The position numbers were made by a program, and so were the translations under genes. A DNA stretch of 64,000 nucleotides from Bin103 sp002238925. GTDB taxonomy: Bacteria; Spirochaetota; Spirochaetia; SZUA-6; Bin103. Below are positions 24,279 through 33,392 of this stretch, in pieces. The stretch covers positions 3,286,001 to 3,350,000 of the forward strand of contig OZ242313.1 in assembly GCA_965208065.1 (NCBI GenBank), in the 5' to 3' direction. Position 1 is the first letter of the stretch. Each line of letters starts with the position of its first letter. The notes beneath the pieces are model-generated. The model did no database searches, was not told the origin of the DNA, and saw only the letters and a list, made by a program, of their open reading frames with translations.

Positions 24279-25412
24279 CTAGCGGATGCGTTCGCCGTAC
24301 CGGGCCACGGCGGCGTCGGACAGGGACAGCCCCAGGCCGGGGTCCTCCTTGAGGGTGAGGCGGCCGCCCGCGATGCGCGGCGGATCCTCGAACAACTCCG
24401 CCTGCAGCGGGTCGCGCTCGGGGTCGGTGAAGCTCTCCAGGATGCACCCGGCCGGGCTGCCGGCAACGATGTGGGCGTGGATGAAGCAGTCGTGGTGCGG
24501 CGCCACCTGTACGTGGTTCAGTTCGCACAGGGCGGCCAGCTTGCGGCCCTCGGTGAAGCCGCCCATCATGGTGCAGTCGAACTGCAGGATCCGGATCGCC
24601 TGTTCGTCCAGCAGGGCGCGGCAGCCATAGCTGGTCAACTCGCTCTCCCCCGCCGACAGCGGGATTGAGGTCCGGGTGGACAACAGGCGCAACTCGCGGC
24701 GGTCGTCCGCCCAGCGCACCGGCTCTTCCAGCCAGCGCGGGCGCAACGGTTCCAACAGCCGCGCCGCCTCGGTGGCGGTGTCCAGGTCCCAGGCCCGGTT
24801 CACGTCCACCATCAGGTCGTTGCCGTCGCCGATCACCTCGCGCACCAGGGCCAGGCGCTCCAGGTCGTGCGCCAGCGAGGCGCCGCCCGCCTTGGCCTTG
24901 AAGCCGGTGTGCCCCTGCGCCTTCAGCATCTCCATCTCGTCGCGCAACTCCGCCAGGTCCTTGCCGTCGCGGTAGTAGGCGCAGGTCACGTAGCACGGCA
25001 CCACGCCGCGGTAGCCGCCGAACAGCCGGTACAGCGGCAGCCCCGCCCGCTTGCCGACAATGTCCCAGGCGGCGATGTCCACGGCGGCGGAAATCCGCAC
25101 CAGCGCCTCCCGCGACCAGCCGCGCTCGTGGGCCAGGCGCTGCCAGGTCAACGAGAACAGCTTCTCGTACAACGCCTCGGGCGCCAGCGGATCCGAGCCT
25201 ACGATCAGGTCGCAGATGCCGCCGCGTACCGCGTGCATGACCGCCTCGATCGGCGTGTAGCTGGTCGCCAGCCCGATGCCGTCGATGCCGTCGTCGGTAC
25301 GCAGGACAACCAGCAGTTCGTTGGCCTTCGGGACCGTGAAGTGGCTGACCCAGTGCGGGCGCCCGCCTTCCGGGGCGCGCAGGACGTAGGCCTCGACCGC
25401 GGTGATCTTCAT
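24279..25412 (-). CDS. Enolase-superfamily sugar acid dehydratase (mandelate racemase group)
   Basis: This 377-residue enolase-superfamily enzyme begins MKITAVEAYVLRAPEGG. The active-site pattern is intact: a catalytic Lys pair in GFKAKAGGA, Asp in MVDVNRAWD, Glu in LEEPVRW, Glu in SAGESELTS and His in VAPHHDCF. It should abstract a proton next to a carboxylate and dehydrate or epimerise a sugar acid; the exact acid is not known. The ATG at 25412 is used. It is divergent from a GHL6 glycosidase-like gene, with a 176-bp region between them, so the two may be co-regulated in breakdown of a uronate- or aldonate-containing glycan. Confidence 0.9.
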   Translation of the reverse strand: MKITAVEAYVLRAPEGGRPHWVSHFTVPKANELLVVLRTDDGIDGIGLATSYTPIEAVMHAVRGGICDLIVGSDPLAPEALYEKLFSLTWQRLAHERGWSREALVRISAAVDIAAWDIVGKRAGLPLYRLFGGYRGVVPCYVTCAYYRDGKDLAELRDEMEMLKAQGHTGFKAKAGGASLAHDLERLALVREVIGDGNDLMVDVNRAWDLDTATEAARLLEPLRPRWLEEPVRWADDRRELRLLSTRTSIPLSAGESELTSYGCRALLDEQAIRILQFDCTMMGGFTEGRKLAALCELNHVQVAPHHDCFIHAHIVAGSPAGCILESFTDPERDPLQAELFEDPPRIAGGRLTLKEDPGLGLSLSDAAVARYGERIR

Positions 25413-25588
25413 AACGCTGCCGCCCCCTGCCGGACAGCGTGCGGAAAAACGGTGCCTGCGACAAGCACCGCAATTCGGTGGTTTCGGGTTTCGGTGGCCG
25501 AACGCCAACCGGAGTGTTACAACTATCTCGATCAACCTGTTGCCGAGCGAGTCCCGTCCACGGCGGCAGGCAATTCGGGAGCAGCACC

Positions 25589-27568
25589 TTGGATTCTATC
25601 CGCACGCGCCAGATCCACCTCGACTTTCATACCTCCGAGCTGATTCGAGGCATCGGCAGCCGCTTCGACAAGCGGCAGTGGCAGGAGGCGCTGCAGACCG
25701 GGCGCGTCAACCTGATCAACATCTTTGCAAAGTGCCACCATAGTTGGTGCTACTACCCCACCATGGCCGGCATGCGCCACCCCCACCTGCGGCTCGACCT
25801 GCTTGGCGCGCAGATCGAGGCCTGCCACGAGATCGGCGTGAAGTGCCCGATTTACTTCACCGTGGGCTGGTCGGCGGCGGACGCCGAGTTGCATCCCGAG
25901 TGGTGTATCCGCAACCGCGACGGCTCCATCTGCGCGCCGCGCTGGGACCGCGGTGCAACGCCGGATACCCCCAAGCCGGGGGTGCAGTGGAAGTGCATGT
26001 GCCCGAGCGGCGGCTACCACGAACTGATGCTGGCGCAGGTGGAGGAGCTGTGCACCGGCTACGACGCCGACGGCTTCTGGTTCGACATCTACCAGGCCGA
26101 GCGCCTGTGCTGGTGCGACAGCTGCCTGCGCGGCATGCTCGACGCCGGCCTCGACATAGATGACGCGAAGGACGTGCAACGCCACCGGGCCGACACCATG
26201 CACGGCCACATGGCGGAGATTGCGCGCCTGATCGCCGGCTACCATTCGGATGCGTCGATCTACTTCAACGGCGTCACCCGGCTCGACGGCAGCGCCAACA
26301 CGCGCTACCGGCTGTACCGACACAACACCCAGAATGACCTTGAGGACCTGCCCACCACCTGGGGCGGCTACGACAAGCTGGCGCTGCGCGCGCGCTATTT
26401 CGCCAACGTCGGCAAGCCGTACGTGGCGATGAGCGGCAAGTTCCACACCTCGTGGGGCGAGTTCGGCGGCTTCAAGCACCCCGATGCGCTGCGCTTCGAG
26501 GCGGCGAGCATGGTGGCGTACGGAGCCGCCTGCAACTTCGGCGACCACCTGCACCCGTCGGGCGAGATGGACATGGATACCTACCGCAACATCGGCGAAG
26601 CCTTCGCCTACGTGCAGCGCATAGAGGAGTACGGCGTCGGCGGGCTGCCGGCGGCGCGGCTCGGTCTGTGGCGGTCGGGCAGCGACGACGACGACGAGGG
26701 CGTGAGTTCGATGCTGCTGGAGACCCAGACCGACTACCGCGTGGTGGCTGATGGCGATGATCTATCCGCGTACGACGCCATCATCCTGCCCGGCGGCCGC
26801 TGTCTGAGCGCCGCCGACGCGCATCGCCTGGATACGTTCCCGGGCGGGCTGCTGATCCTGGGCGAAGGCGGCCTGTTCGCCGGCGAGGACCGCTTCGCGC
26901 TCGATGCCGGTGTCGAATATCTCGGACCCGGGAGCTACGACATCGACTACCTGTGCGCTGGTGAGGAGGTCGGCGACGGCTTGGTCCGCTCGCCGTTCCT
27001 TTGTTACGAGGCGGGCCTGCGCGCCGCGCCGGCAGCCGGCGCCGACGTGCTCGCACGAGTGCGGGAGCCGCACTTCAGCCGCACCTACGGCGCCTACTGC
27101 GGCCATCTCAACACCCCCTACGGTCAGGCCGATGCCGCCCATCCGGGTGCCGTGCGCCGAGGCAACCGCGTGTTTCTGGCTCACAACCTGGGCCGCATCT
27201 ACCACGCCCACGGCGCACGCGTGCACCGGCAGCTGTTCCGCAACGCCCTTGCGCTGGTCTACCCCACCCCGACCGCGCAGACCGCGATGCCGAGCGCTGG
27301 CCGGCTCAGCCTGCTGCACCAGCCGGAGCAGCGCCGCTACGTTGCCCACCTCCTGTACGCAGCACCCCTGCAACGCGGCCGCTGCCTTGTCATTGAAGAC
27401 TTGGTCCCGCTCCACAACGTCCCGCTGACAATCACCGTCCCGGAGGAGCTCAGCGGCGCCCAGCTCGCTCCCCAGGGCGATGCGCTGGAGGTTCAGCGCT
27501 CCGCAGACTCGGTCGCCGTCGTCGTCCCGGAGGTGCACTGCCACCAAGCCGTGGTGTTCGACTATTGA
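25589..27568 (+). CDS. GHL6-type glycosyl hydrolase with beta-galactosidase trimerisation-like region
   Basis: This 659-residue protein of the alpha-amylase-like GHL6 family starts at a TTG (25589) preceded by GGGAG with a 7-nt spacer. The longer frame back to 25439 encodes Cys/Arg-rich noise. The TIM-barrel part shows NLINIFAKCHHSWCYYPT, GVKCPIYFTVGW and YDADGFWFDIYQAERLCW, where the Asp of FWFDIYQ is a probable catalytic acid. The second half has a flavodoxin-like segment (DDLSAYDAIILPGGRCLSAAD) seen in beta-galactosidase trimerisation domains. It probably cleaves a galactoside or fucoside. It is divergent from the enolase-family gene and precedes an aldo/keto reductase on the same strand. 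Confidence 0.78.
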   Translation: MDSIRTRQIHLDFHTSELIRGIGSRFDKRQWQEALQTGRVNLINIFAKCHHSWCYYPTMAGMRHPHLRLDLLGAQIEACHEIGVKCPIYFTVGWSAADAELHPEWCIRNRDGSICAPRWDRGATPDTPKPGVQWKCMCPSGGYHELMLAQVEELCTGYDADGFWFDIYQAERLCWCDSCLRGMLDAGLDIDDAKDVQRHRADTMHGHMAEIARLIAGYHSDASIYFNGVTRLDGSANTRYRLYRHNTQNDLEDLPTTWGGYDKLALRARYFANVGKPYVAMSGKFHTSWGEFGGFKHPDALRFEAASMVAYGAACNFGDHLHPSGEMDMDTYRNIGEAFAYVQRIEEYGVGGLPAARLGLWRSGSDDDDEGVSSMLLETQTDYRVVADGDDLSAYDAIILPGGRCLSAADAHRLDTFPGGLLILGEGGLFAGEDRFALDAGVEYLGPGSYDIDYLCAGEEVGDGLVRSPFLCYEAGLRAAPAAGADVLARVREPHFSRTYGAYCGHLNTPYGQADAAHPGAVRRGNRVFLAHNLGRIYHAHGARVHRQLFRNALALVYPTPTAQTAMPSAGRLSLLHQPEQRRYVAHLLYAAPLQRGRCLVIEDLVPLHNVPLTITVPEELSGAQLAPQGDALEVQRSADSVAVVVPEVHCHQAVVFDY

Positions 27569-27614
27569 CCACCCGGCTTGTTGCGGGTCGCCGGGCCGTG
27601 CGATTCTGAGCACC

Positions 27615-28565
27615 ATGCAGCTACGGCGATTCGGCACCACCGATCTGAAGGTGTCTCCCATCTGTTTCGGACCAATGCGCTTTGCCGCCAAGGACGGCAC
27701 CGACGACGACGCCTCCCGCGCGGGGCGGTATGCCATGGAGCGGGCACTTGAGCGCGGCGTGAACTTTGTGCACTCCAGCTACGAGTACGGTACCCGCTGG
27801 TCGATGAGCAAGGTGCTCGCCGGCCATCCGCGCCGGCACGACATCCATCATGTCATCAAGGTCCCGGTCCCAGACTTCGACGACGGCGGCCGATTCGACG
27901 CTGCCAAGTTCCGCCTGCGCGTCGAGGAGGCGCTCACCGATCTGCACACCGACCGCATCGCGGTCCTCCAGCACCTGCAGCGTGCGCAGCCGAACAGCGA
28001 CGAGATGCGGCTGCCCGACGTGGCGGCGGTCGACGAGCCGTTGCGCGAAGTGTTCGAGACGTTGCGTGCCGAGGGCAAGGTCGGTTTCCTCACCACGTTT
28101 CCGTACACGCCGGGGTTCGCCGAGGCGGCGCTGGCCACCGGTACGTTCTCCGGGCTGGTCGCCTACTACAACGCCATCGAACTGGAGATGGCGCGCTTCT
28201 TCCCGGCGCTGGAGCAGAGCGGCGGCGGCTTCCTGTGCATCAGGCCGTTCCTGGCCGGCCTGCTTACCGACCGCCGCGCCGACCGCGACGCCCTGCCCGC
28301 CGGCGACCGCATGCGCAACCCGTCGTGGGACGCTGCCTACCAGCGGCTCGCGGTGCTGCGCGAGCGCCTGCAACCGGCATCGGTCACCGCCTTCGCAATC
28401 CAGTTCGCCCTCGCCCACCCGATCGTCGCCAGCCTTATCGTGGGTCTGAATACGGTCGAACAGGTCGACGAAGTGATCGACGCCGCCGAGCAACCGGCTC
28501 CGCGCAGCGTGTTCGACGAAGCCGCAGCCATCTTCGACGCGTCTGGCCCGGTCGGCACCGGGTAA
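27615..28565 (+). CDS. Aldo/keto reductase-like protein with degenerate active site
   Basis: This 316-residue aldo/keto reductase fold protein begins MQLRRFGTTDLKVSPICFGP, a normal start. The catalytic tetrad looks altered. Where most members have F-x-D-T-A-x-x-Y-G it reads FVHSSYEYG, so the Asp is His, while Tyr is kept. The Lys is in HHVIKVPVPD. The conserved His of LLHRPD is displaced in IAVLQHLQRAQ. It may be a catalytically impaired or unusual member. It follows the GHL6 gene by 46 bp and faces the LigD-like gene tail to tail, 10 bp apart. Confidence 0.8.
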   Translation: MQLRRFGTTDLKVSPICFGPMRFAAKDGTDDDASRAGRYAMERALERGVNFVHSSYEYGTRWSMSKVLAGHPRRHDIHHVIKVPVPDFDDGGRFDAAKFRLRVEEALTDLHTDRIAVLQHLQRAQPNSDEMRLPDVAAVDEPLREVFETLRAEGKVGFLTTFPYTPGFAEAALATGTFSGLVAYYNAIELEMARFFPALEQSGGGFLCIRPFLAGLLTDRRADRDALPAGDRMRNPSWDAAYQRLAVLRERLQPASVTAFAIQFALAHPIVASLIVGLNTVEQVDEVIDAAEQPAPRSVFDEAAAIFDASGPVGTG

Positions 28566-28574
28566 GCGGCCGCG

Positions 28575-29972
28575 TCACCCGCCGTCACGCCACGGATCGT
28601 AGTCCGGGTCGGGTGCCTCCGCCGGCGGGCGGGCGGCCGCGGGGACGTTGCGCAGGTTGACGCGGATACGGGTCCAGGTAGAGGAACGCCCGCGCATCGC
28701 GTCGGTAAGCACGTCCGCGGCCTGCAGGTACTGCGCCGCTTGCGAGTGGCGCTGCTTCCATCGTTCCAGGCCGGACAGCGCCTCGGCCACCGTGCGCGCC
28801 TTGGCGACCACAATCAGCGGCATCTTCGAACGCCGCCCGCCGGTCGCGGGCGCCGCGGGACTGCCCTCTGGCGGCGCCGCGGAACTGGCTGTCTCGGAGG
28901 TGTTCGATCCGCCCTGAGCATCCGTTGCCGGCGCGCCGGTGCCGGATTCCGAACGCACCGCGCCGGCAGCACGTGATGGCGCCACCCGCCTCGGTTCGCC
29001 GCGGCGGCGCCGGAAGTGCGGCGGCCACGGTGCATCGCCGCCGAGTCCCTCCGCCTCGTGGCGCTTCGCCAGCTCGAGCAGGCCGGCGAGACTGCCGGGG
29101 CTCGCGTCGAGGCCGGCGGCCAGGTCGCCGAGTTCGGCAAACCGGGCGGGCATCGAGCGGATCGTGAAATCGGCGGGCTCGCACTCGGGGACCTCGTCCC
29201 AGGTCAGGGGAGCGGATACGCGTGCCTCCGGCAGCGGGCGCACCGAATACGCGGCGGCCACCGTGCGATCCTTGGCGTTCTGGTTGTAGTCCAGGAACAC
29301 CCCCACGCGCTCCTCCTTCCACCACTTGCTGGTCGCCCGCCCGGGTGCGCGCCGCTCCACCTCGCGAGACACCGCCAGCGCCGCGCGGCGCACTTCACCG
29401 AAGCCCCACTCGCGGTGCAGCCGGACGTAGATGTGCAAGCCGCGCGAGCCGGTGGTCTTGGGCCAGCCGGCCAGCCCATGCTCGGCCAGCACCTCGCGCA
29501 CGAGCTGCGCCACTTCCCGCACCGTCTGCCAGGGCACACCGGGACCGGGGTCCAGATCGATGCGCAGTTCGTCCGGGTGATCGAGATCGTCCTCGCGCAC
29601 CGGATGCGGGTGCAGATCGATGTTGCCGAGGTTGGTGATCCACACCAGTTGCGCGCGCTCGCTGATTACCAGTTCCTGCGCGGTGCGCCCGGACGGGAAT
29701 GTCAGCTCCACGGTGCGCACCCAGTCGGGGCGCTTCGCCGGCGCGCGCTTCTGGTAGAACCCCTCGCCCTCGATTCCCTTGACGTAGCGCTTCAGCACCA
29801 GCGGCCGCCGCCCGATCGCCCGCAACGCCCCCTCGGCCACCGCCAGGTAGTAGCCGACCAGATCGAGCTTGGTTACCCCGGCAGCCGGGAAATATACCTT
29901 GTGCGGATTGGTCACCCGCACCTCACGCCCGTCAATGTCGAGTAGCTCGGCCGCCGCCGCCTTCGCCGCCAT
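28575..29972 (-). CDS. LigD-type primase-polymerase domain protein
   Basis: This 465-residue protein is like the polymerase domain (PolDom/AEP) of the bacterial NHEJ ligase LigD. It begins MAAKAAAAELLDIDGREVRVTNPHKV. Family motifs include WITNLGNIDLHPHPVRED, the catalytic Asp pair in ELRIDLDPGPG, TTGSRGLHIYV, and the NQNAKDRTVAAAYS segment. A Gly/Ser/Pro-rich linker (about residues 315-380) leads to a C-terminal domain (MPLIVVAKARTVAEALSGLE...). No ligase or Ku is in the window. The ATG at 29972 is used. It is divergent from polX with 99 bp between. It is likely a gap-filling or primase repair polymerase. Confidence 0.87.
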   Translation of the reverse strand: MAAKAAAAELLDIDGREVRVTNPHKVYFPAAGVTKLDLVGYYLAVAEGALRAIGRRPLVLKRYVKGIEGEGFYQKRAPAKRPDWVRTVELTFPSGRTAQELVISERAQLVWITNLGNIDLHPHPVREDDLDHPDELRIDLDPGPGVPWQTVREVAQLVREVLAEHGLAGWPKTTGSRGLHIYVRLHREWGFGEVRRAALAVSREVERRAPGRATSKWWKEERVGVFLDYNQNAKDRTVAAAYSVRPLPEARVSAPLTWDEVPECEPADFTIRSMPARFAELGDLAAGLDASPGSLAGLLELAKRHEAEGLGGDAPWPPHFRRRRGEPRRVAPSRAAGAVRSESGTGAPATDAQGGSNTSETASSAAPPEGSPAAPATGGRRSKMPLIVVAKARTVAEALSGLERWKQRHSQAAQYLQAADVLTDAMRGRSSTWTRIRVNLRNVPAAARPPAEAPDPDYDPWRDGG

Positions 29973-30071
29973 CGTGTCCCCCTGCTTCGAGTGTCGGCAC
30001 CAGCAGGCTACGCCATCAGATGTTGGCCGGGCGTGCCGTTCGCGGCCACCTCGGTTAGAGTGCAGGCGGCG

Positions 30072-31880
30072 ATGCACTCCTCCAACACGACCGGACCCCG
30101 CCAGGGTACGGCGCTGCAGATGCACGAATTGGTTGCGCAGCTTGACGAGTTGCGGCGGCTGACCATTCTCGACGACCAGAACCCGCAGTCGTTCCGGGCG
30201 CGCGCCTACGACCGCGCGGTGCGCCGGTTGCGCGACAGCAACGAGGACCTGACCGCGCTGCCGGAAGCGGAACTGCTGCGGCGCGACGGCATCGGCAAGG
30301 CGATCGCCGCCAAGATGCGCGAGTTCTTCGATACCGGGCGCATCGCCAAGCTGGAGATGCTGCGCGAGCGGTTTCCGCCGGCCGTGCAGCAGCTCGCCCA
30401 GGTGCCGGGAGTCGGTCCCAAGACGCTCGCCCGCCTGCGCGAAGAGTTGGGCATCGAAAACGTGGAGGCGCTGCGCGCCGCCGTCGAGCAGGGCGTGGTG
30501 CGCAACGTCGCGGGACTTGGTCAGAGGAGCGAGCAGATGCTGCGCCGCGGGCTGCAACGCGTCGGGACGGCCGGTAAGGATCGCCGCCAGCCGATTGCAC
30601 GGGTGATGCCGGAGGCGGAGCTGCTGGTGGCGGAACTGGCCGCGCTGCCGGGCGTGGCCGCCGCCCGCTACTGCGGCAGCCTGCGCCGGCTGCGGTCCAC
30701 CATCGCCGACCTCGACATCCTGGTGGCGTCAGCCGACCCGCGGCCGGTCATGGAGCATACCGCGGCCTTGCCGGTGGTTGATGGCGCGCAGCCGTTCCAC
30801 GGCGGCGACACGCGTGCCGCGCTGACCACGCGTCGCGGGCTGCAGGTCGACCTGCGCGTGGTGGCCCCTGAGCAGTTCGGCGCGGCGTCCCTCTACTTCA
30901 CCGGATCGCAGGCGCACAACATCAGGCTGCGCGGGCTGGCCGCCGCGCGCGGCTGGCTGCTGAACGAGTATGGCCTGTGGAACGAGCAGGGCAAGCTGAT
31001 TGCCGCAGACACCGAGGAGGCGATCTACGCAGCGCTCGGCCTGCTGCCGATCCCGCCGCCATTGCGCGAGGATCGCGGCGAAATCGAGGCCGCGCAACGC
31101 GACGAACTGCCGGCCCCGATTACCGCGGACGACCTGCGCGGAGACCTGCACCTGCATACGGATGCCTCCGGCGACGGTCGCAGCACACTCGAAGAGATGG
31201 TAGCCGCGGCGGCGGAGCGTGGGTTCTCCTACCTCGCGATTACCGATCACGGCGAGGACATGGGCATCAACGGCGTAAGCCGCGAGCGGCTGCTTGCGCA
31301 GCGCGCCGCGATTCGTGCATTGGACACCGCCTACCCGCTCCTGCGGTTGCTGCACGGCGTGGAATTGAACATCGGCCCCGACGGCTCGCTCGACTACGAC
31401 GCCGCCTTCCGTGCCTCGTTCGACTGGTGCGTGGCAGCCGTGCACTCCGCGTTCGACCTGGACCGCACCGCCCAGACGCGGCGCATCGTGGCCGCCATGG
31501 AGGATCCGGCCGTGAACGCGATCGGCCACCTGAGCGGGCGCATGATCGGGCGCCGGCCCGGCATCGAGCTGGACATCGACGCGGTGCTGGCGGCGGCGGC
31601 GCGCACCGGTACCGCGATCGAGATCAACGGCAGCCTGAGCCGCCTCGATGCCGGCGCCGACGTGCTGCGCCGGGCGCGCGCGCTCGACGTGACCATCGTC
31701 GTGAACAGCGACGCCCACCACCGGCGCGAATTCGACCGGCTGCGCTGGGGCGCATTGCTCGCCGAGCGCGGCTGGGTGGACCGCGACCGCATCGCCAACA
31801 CCTGGCCCGCGCAACGATTCCTGGCCTGGGCATCCGCGAGCCGCGCGGAAGCCGGGCTTGACCGGTCAGGCAGCGCGTAG
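30072..31880 (+). CDS. polX: DNA polymerase X with PHP domain (PolX)
   Basis: This 602-residue family X DNA polymerase has a C-terminal PHP domain and should work in base-excision or gap repair, with 3'-5' exonuclease or AP-endonuclease activity as in bacterial PolX. Order: helix-hairpin-helix (VPGVGPKTLARLREE), nucleotidyl transferase (CGSLRRLRSTIADLDILV with Asp pair), then PHP motifs LHLHTDASGDG, ITDHGEDMG, HGVELNIG, AAVHSAFD and NSDAHH. The start is uncertain: 30072 (MHSSNTT) or 30120 (MHELVAQL), the latter nearer the family start. It is divergent from the LigD-like gene, suggesting coordinated repair functions. Confidence 0.9.
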   Translation: MHSSNTTGPRQGTALQMHELVAQLDELRRLTILDDQNPQSFRARAYDRAVRRLRDSNEDLTALPEAELLRRDGIGKAIAAKMREFFDTGRIAKLEMLRERFPPAVQQLAQVPGVGPKTLARLREELGIENVEALRAAVEQGVVRNVAGLGQRSEQMLRRGLQRVGTAGKDRRQPIARVMPEAELLVAELAALPGVAAARYCGSLRRLRSTIADLDILVASADPRPVMEHTAALPVVDGAQPFHGGDTRAALTTRRGLQVDLRVVAPEQFGAASLYFTGSQAHNIRLRGLAAARGWLLNEYGLWNEQGKLIAADTEEAIYAALGLLPIPPPLREDRGEIEAAQRDELPAPITADDLRGDLHLHTDASGDGRSTLEEMVAAAAERGFSYLAITDHGEDMGINGVSRERLLAQRAAIRALDTAYPLLRLLHGVELNIGPDGSLDYDAAFRASFDWCVAAVHSAFDLDRTAQTRRIVAAMEDPAVNAIGHLSGRMIGRRPGIELDIDAVLAAAARTGTAIEINGSLSRLDAGADVLRRARALDVTIVVNSDAHHRREFDRLRWGALLAERGWVDRDRIANTWPAQRFLAWASASRAEAGLDRSGSA

Positions 31881-31958
31881 GCGGAGCCGCGCGGGGCTGC
31901 CCCCGAAAGCGGTCGCCGGCTCGCCACGGGTGGCGATTGTGGCGCACTATGGGAGGCG

Positions 31959-33221
31959 ATGACCGACACGACGATCAGGATCCCCACCCACGCCTGGTAC
32001 GGCGACCGCGACATGGAGTTGCCGTTTCCGGCGAGCTGGCAGGTGGAGGAGTGCCGCATGGCCGGCCACGACGCCCCGGCCCTCGACGACGATCAGCTCC
32101 GCGAGCAACTGAACACGCCGCTCGGCACTGCCTGCCTGCGGGAGCTTGCCAAGGGCCGCAAGCAGGCGGTAATCCTGTTCGACGACCTCACCCGGCCGGC
32201 ACCGACATGGCGCATCCTGCCGATGGTGCTCGCCGAATTGCACGCGGCCGGATTCACCGAAGATCGGATTCGCTTCGTGGGGGCGTTCGCCAACCACGCG
32301 GTGATGTCGCACGAGGACTTCGTCAAGAAGCTCGGCGCCGACGTGGTGCGCCGCTACCGGGTGTACAACCACAACCCGTTCGATCACTTGGTGGAGGTGG
32401 GAACGACGAGCAGCGGAACGCGCGTCGAGATCAACCGCGAGGTGATGTCGTGCGACCTGCGCATCGGCATCGGCGGACTCATTCCGCACCTGGCGGCCGG
32501 CTTCGGCGGCGGCGCCAAGCTGGTCGTGCCGGGCGTGGCCGGCATCGCCACCGTCGACCACAATCACCGCGTCCTCGGCCGCCGCAACGCCGCGGCCCGT
32601 GCGGCCAACCCGTCCCACCTGCTCGGCAACGTCGATGAGAGCGTGGTCCGCCAGGACCTGGAGGAGGCGGTCGCCATGGTGGGCCTGGACTTCAAGGTCG
32701 ACCTGCTGATCAACCAGCGGCGCGAGGTGGTACAGGTGTTCGCCGGCCAGTTCATGGAGCAGCACCGCGCCGGCGTGGACGCGGCGAAGCGCCTCTACAC
32801 CACCCCCCTTGCCGCGCAGTGCGACGTGGTGGTGGTCAACACCTACCCGATCGAAAATCAGGCCACCAAGGGTATCTGGCCCGCCGACCTGTCGCTGAAG
32901 GAAGGCGGCGTCGCGGTGGTGGTGTCGGAGAGCGTCGAGGGGCAGGCGCCCCACTACCTGGTGGGCCGGTTCGGCAGCGACTACGGCGGGGCGATATGGA
33001 AGCCGGTCACAAAGAGCCCGATCCGCAAGGCGAGCCTGGTACTGGTGTGCTCGAATTACCAGTCACGGGTGGACCTGGACATGTATGGGCCCGGAGAGCA
33101 CGTCGTGCCGTGCCACACCTGGAGCGAAGTGCTGATTCACCTCACGCAACGCTACCCGCACGGGGCCAAGGCCGCCGTGTATCCCTACGGGTCGATTCAA
33201 CTGCCGGGCAGCGCCGGGTAG
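31959..33221 (+). CDS. LarA-like nickel-pincer racemase/epimerase (DUF2088 family)
   Basis: This 420-residue LarA-family protein resembles lactate racemase-like enzymes that use a nickel-pincer nucleotide cofactor. Family motifs are VILFDDLTRPAPTWRI, FVGAFANHAVMSHEDF, and GFGGGAKLVVPGVAGI, where the Lys covalently binds the cofactor in LarA. Homologues include 2-hydroxyacid and sugar-acid epimerases, so lactate is not certain. Cofactor-building larBCE genes are not in the window. The TAG stop (33219-33221) overlaps the 3' end of the tRNA-Gly gene on the other strand, so transcription is convergent into the tRNA. Confidence 0.88.
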   Translation: MTDTTIRIPTHAWYGDRDMELPFPASWQVEECRMAGHDAPALDDDQLREQLNTPLGTACLRELAKGRKQAVILFDDLTRPAPTWRILPMVLAELHAAGFTEDRIRFVGAFANHAVMSHEDFVKKLGADVVRRYRVYNHNPFDHLVEVGTTSSGTRVEINREVMSCDLRIGIGGLIPHLAAGFGGGAKLVVPGVAGIATVDHNHRVLGRRNAAARAANPSHLLGNVDESVVRQDLEEAVAMVGLDFKVDLLINQRREVVQVFAGQFMEQHRAGVDAAKRLYTTPLAAQCDVVVVNTYPIENQATKGIWPADLSLKEGGVAVVVSESVEGQAPHYLVGRFGSDYGGAIWKPVTKSPIRKASLVLVCSNYQSRVDLDMYGPGEHVVPCHTWSEVLIHLTQRYPHGAKAAVYPYGSIQLPGSAG

Positions 33222-33291
33222 CGAGCGAAGGGAATCGAACCCTCGTCACGAGCTTGGGAAGCTCGGGTAATAACCATTATACGACGCTCGC
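33220..33291 (-). tRNA. tRNA-Gly (CCC)
   Basis: This is a complete cloverleaf of 72 nt on the minus strand. The acceptor stem is GCGAGCG paired with CGCTCGC, the anticodon stem CGAGC/GCTCG encloses the loop TTCCCAA (anticodon CCC), and the T-loop is TTCGATT. The discriminator base is U and CCA is not encoded. It overlaps the stop of the LarA-like gene by 2 nt. Confidence 0.95.
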
Positions 33292-33302
33292 AGTAGGAGT
33301 TC

Positions 33303-33331
33303 AGGGTACCGCATACGGATGCCGCTGTCCA
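33303..33331 (-). promoter_or_regulatory. Candidate promoter of tRNA-Gly
   Basis: On the minus strand, TGGACA (33331-33326) and TACCCT (33308-33303) are spaced by 17 nt and end 11 nt before the tRNA 5' end. The -10 is weak, so this is tentative. Confidence 0.35.
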
Positions 33332-33392
33332 TCCCCGGTGCGCGGGTAGCGCGGGTAGATGCAAGACGCCGTTTTGGCGGACTCTATCGGCC

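Noticed and set aside
21985..25605. A 1206-codon minus-strand open frame across the ABC/enolase region
   Set aside because: It is antisense to a clear ABC transporter with intact Walker and signature motifs, has skewed Arg/Gly/His composition, and is a typical GC-rich shadow frame.
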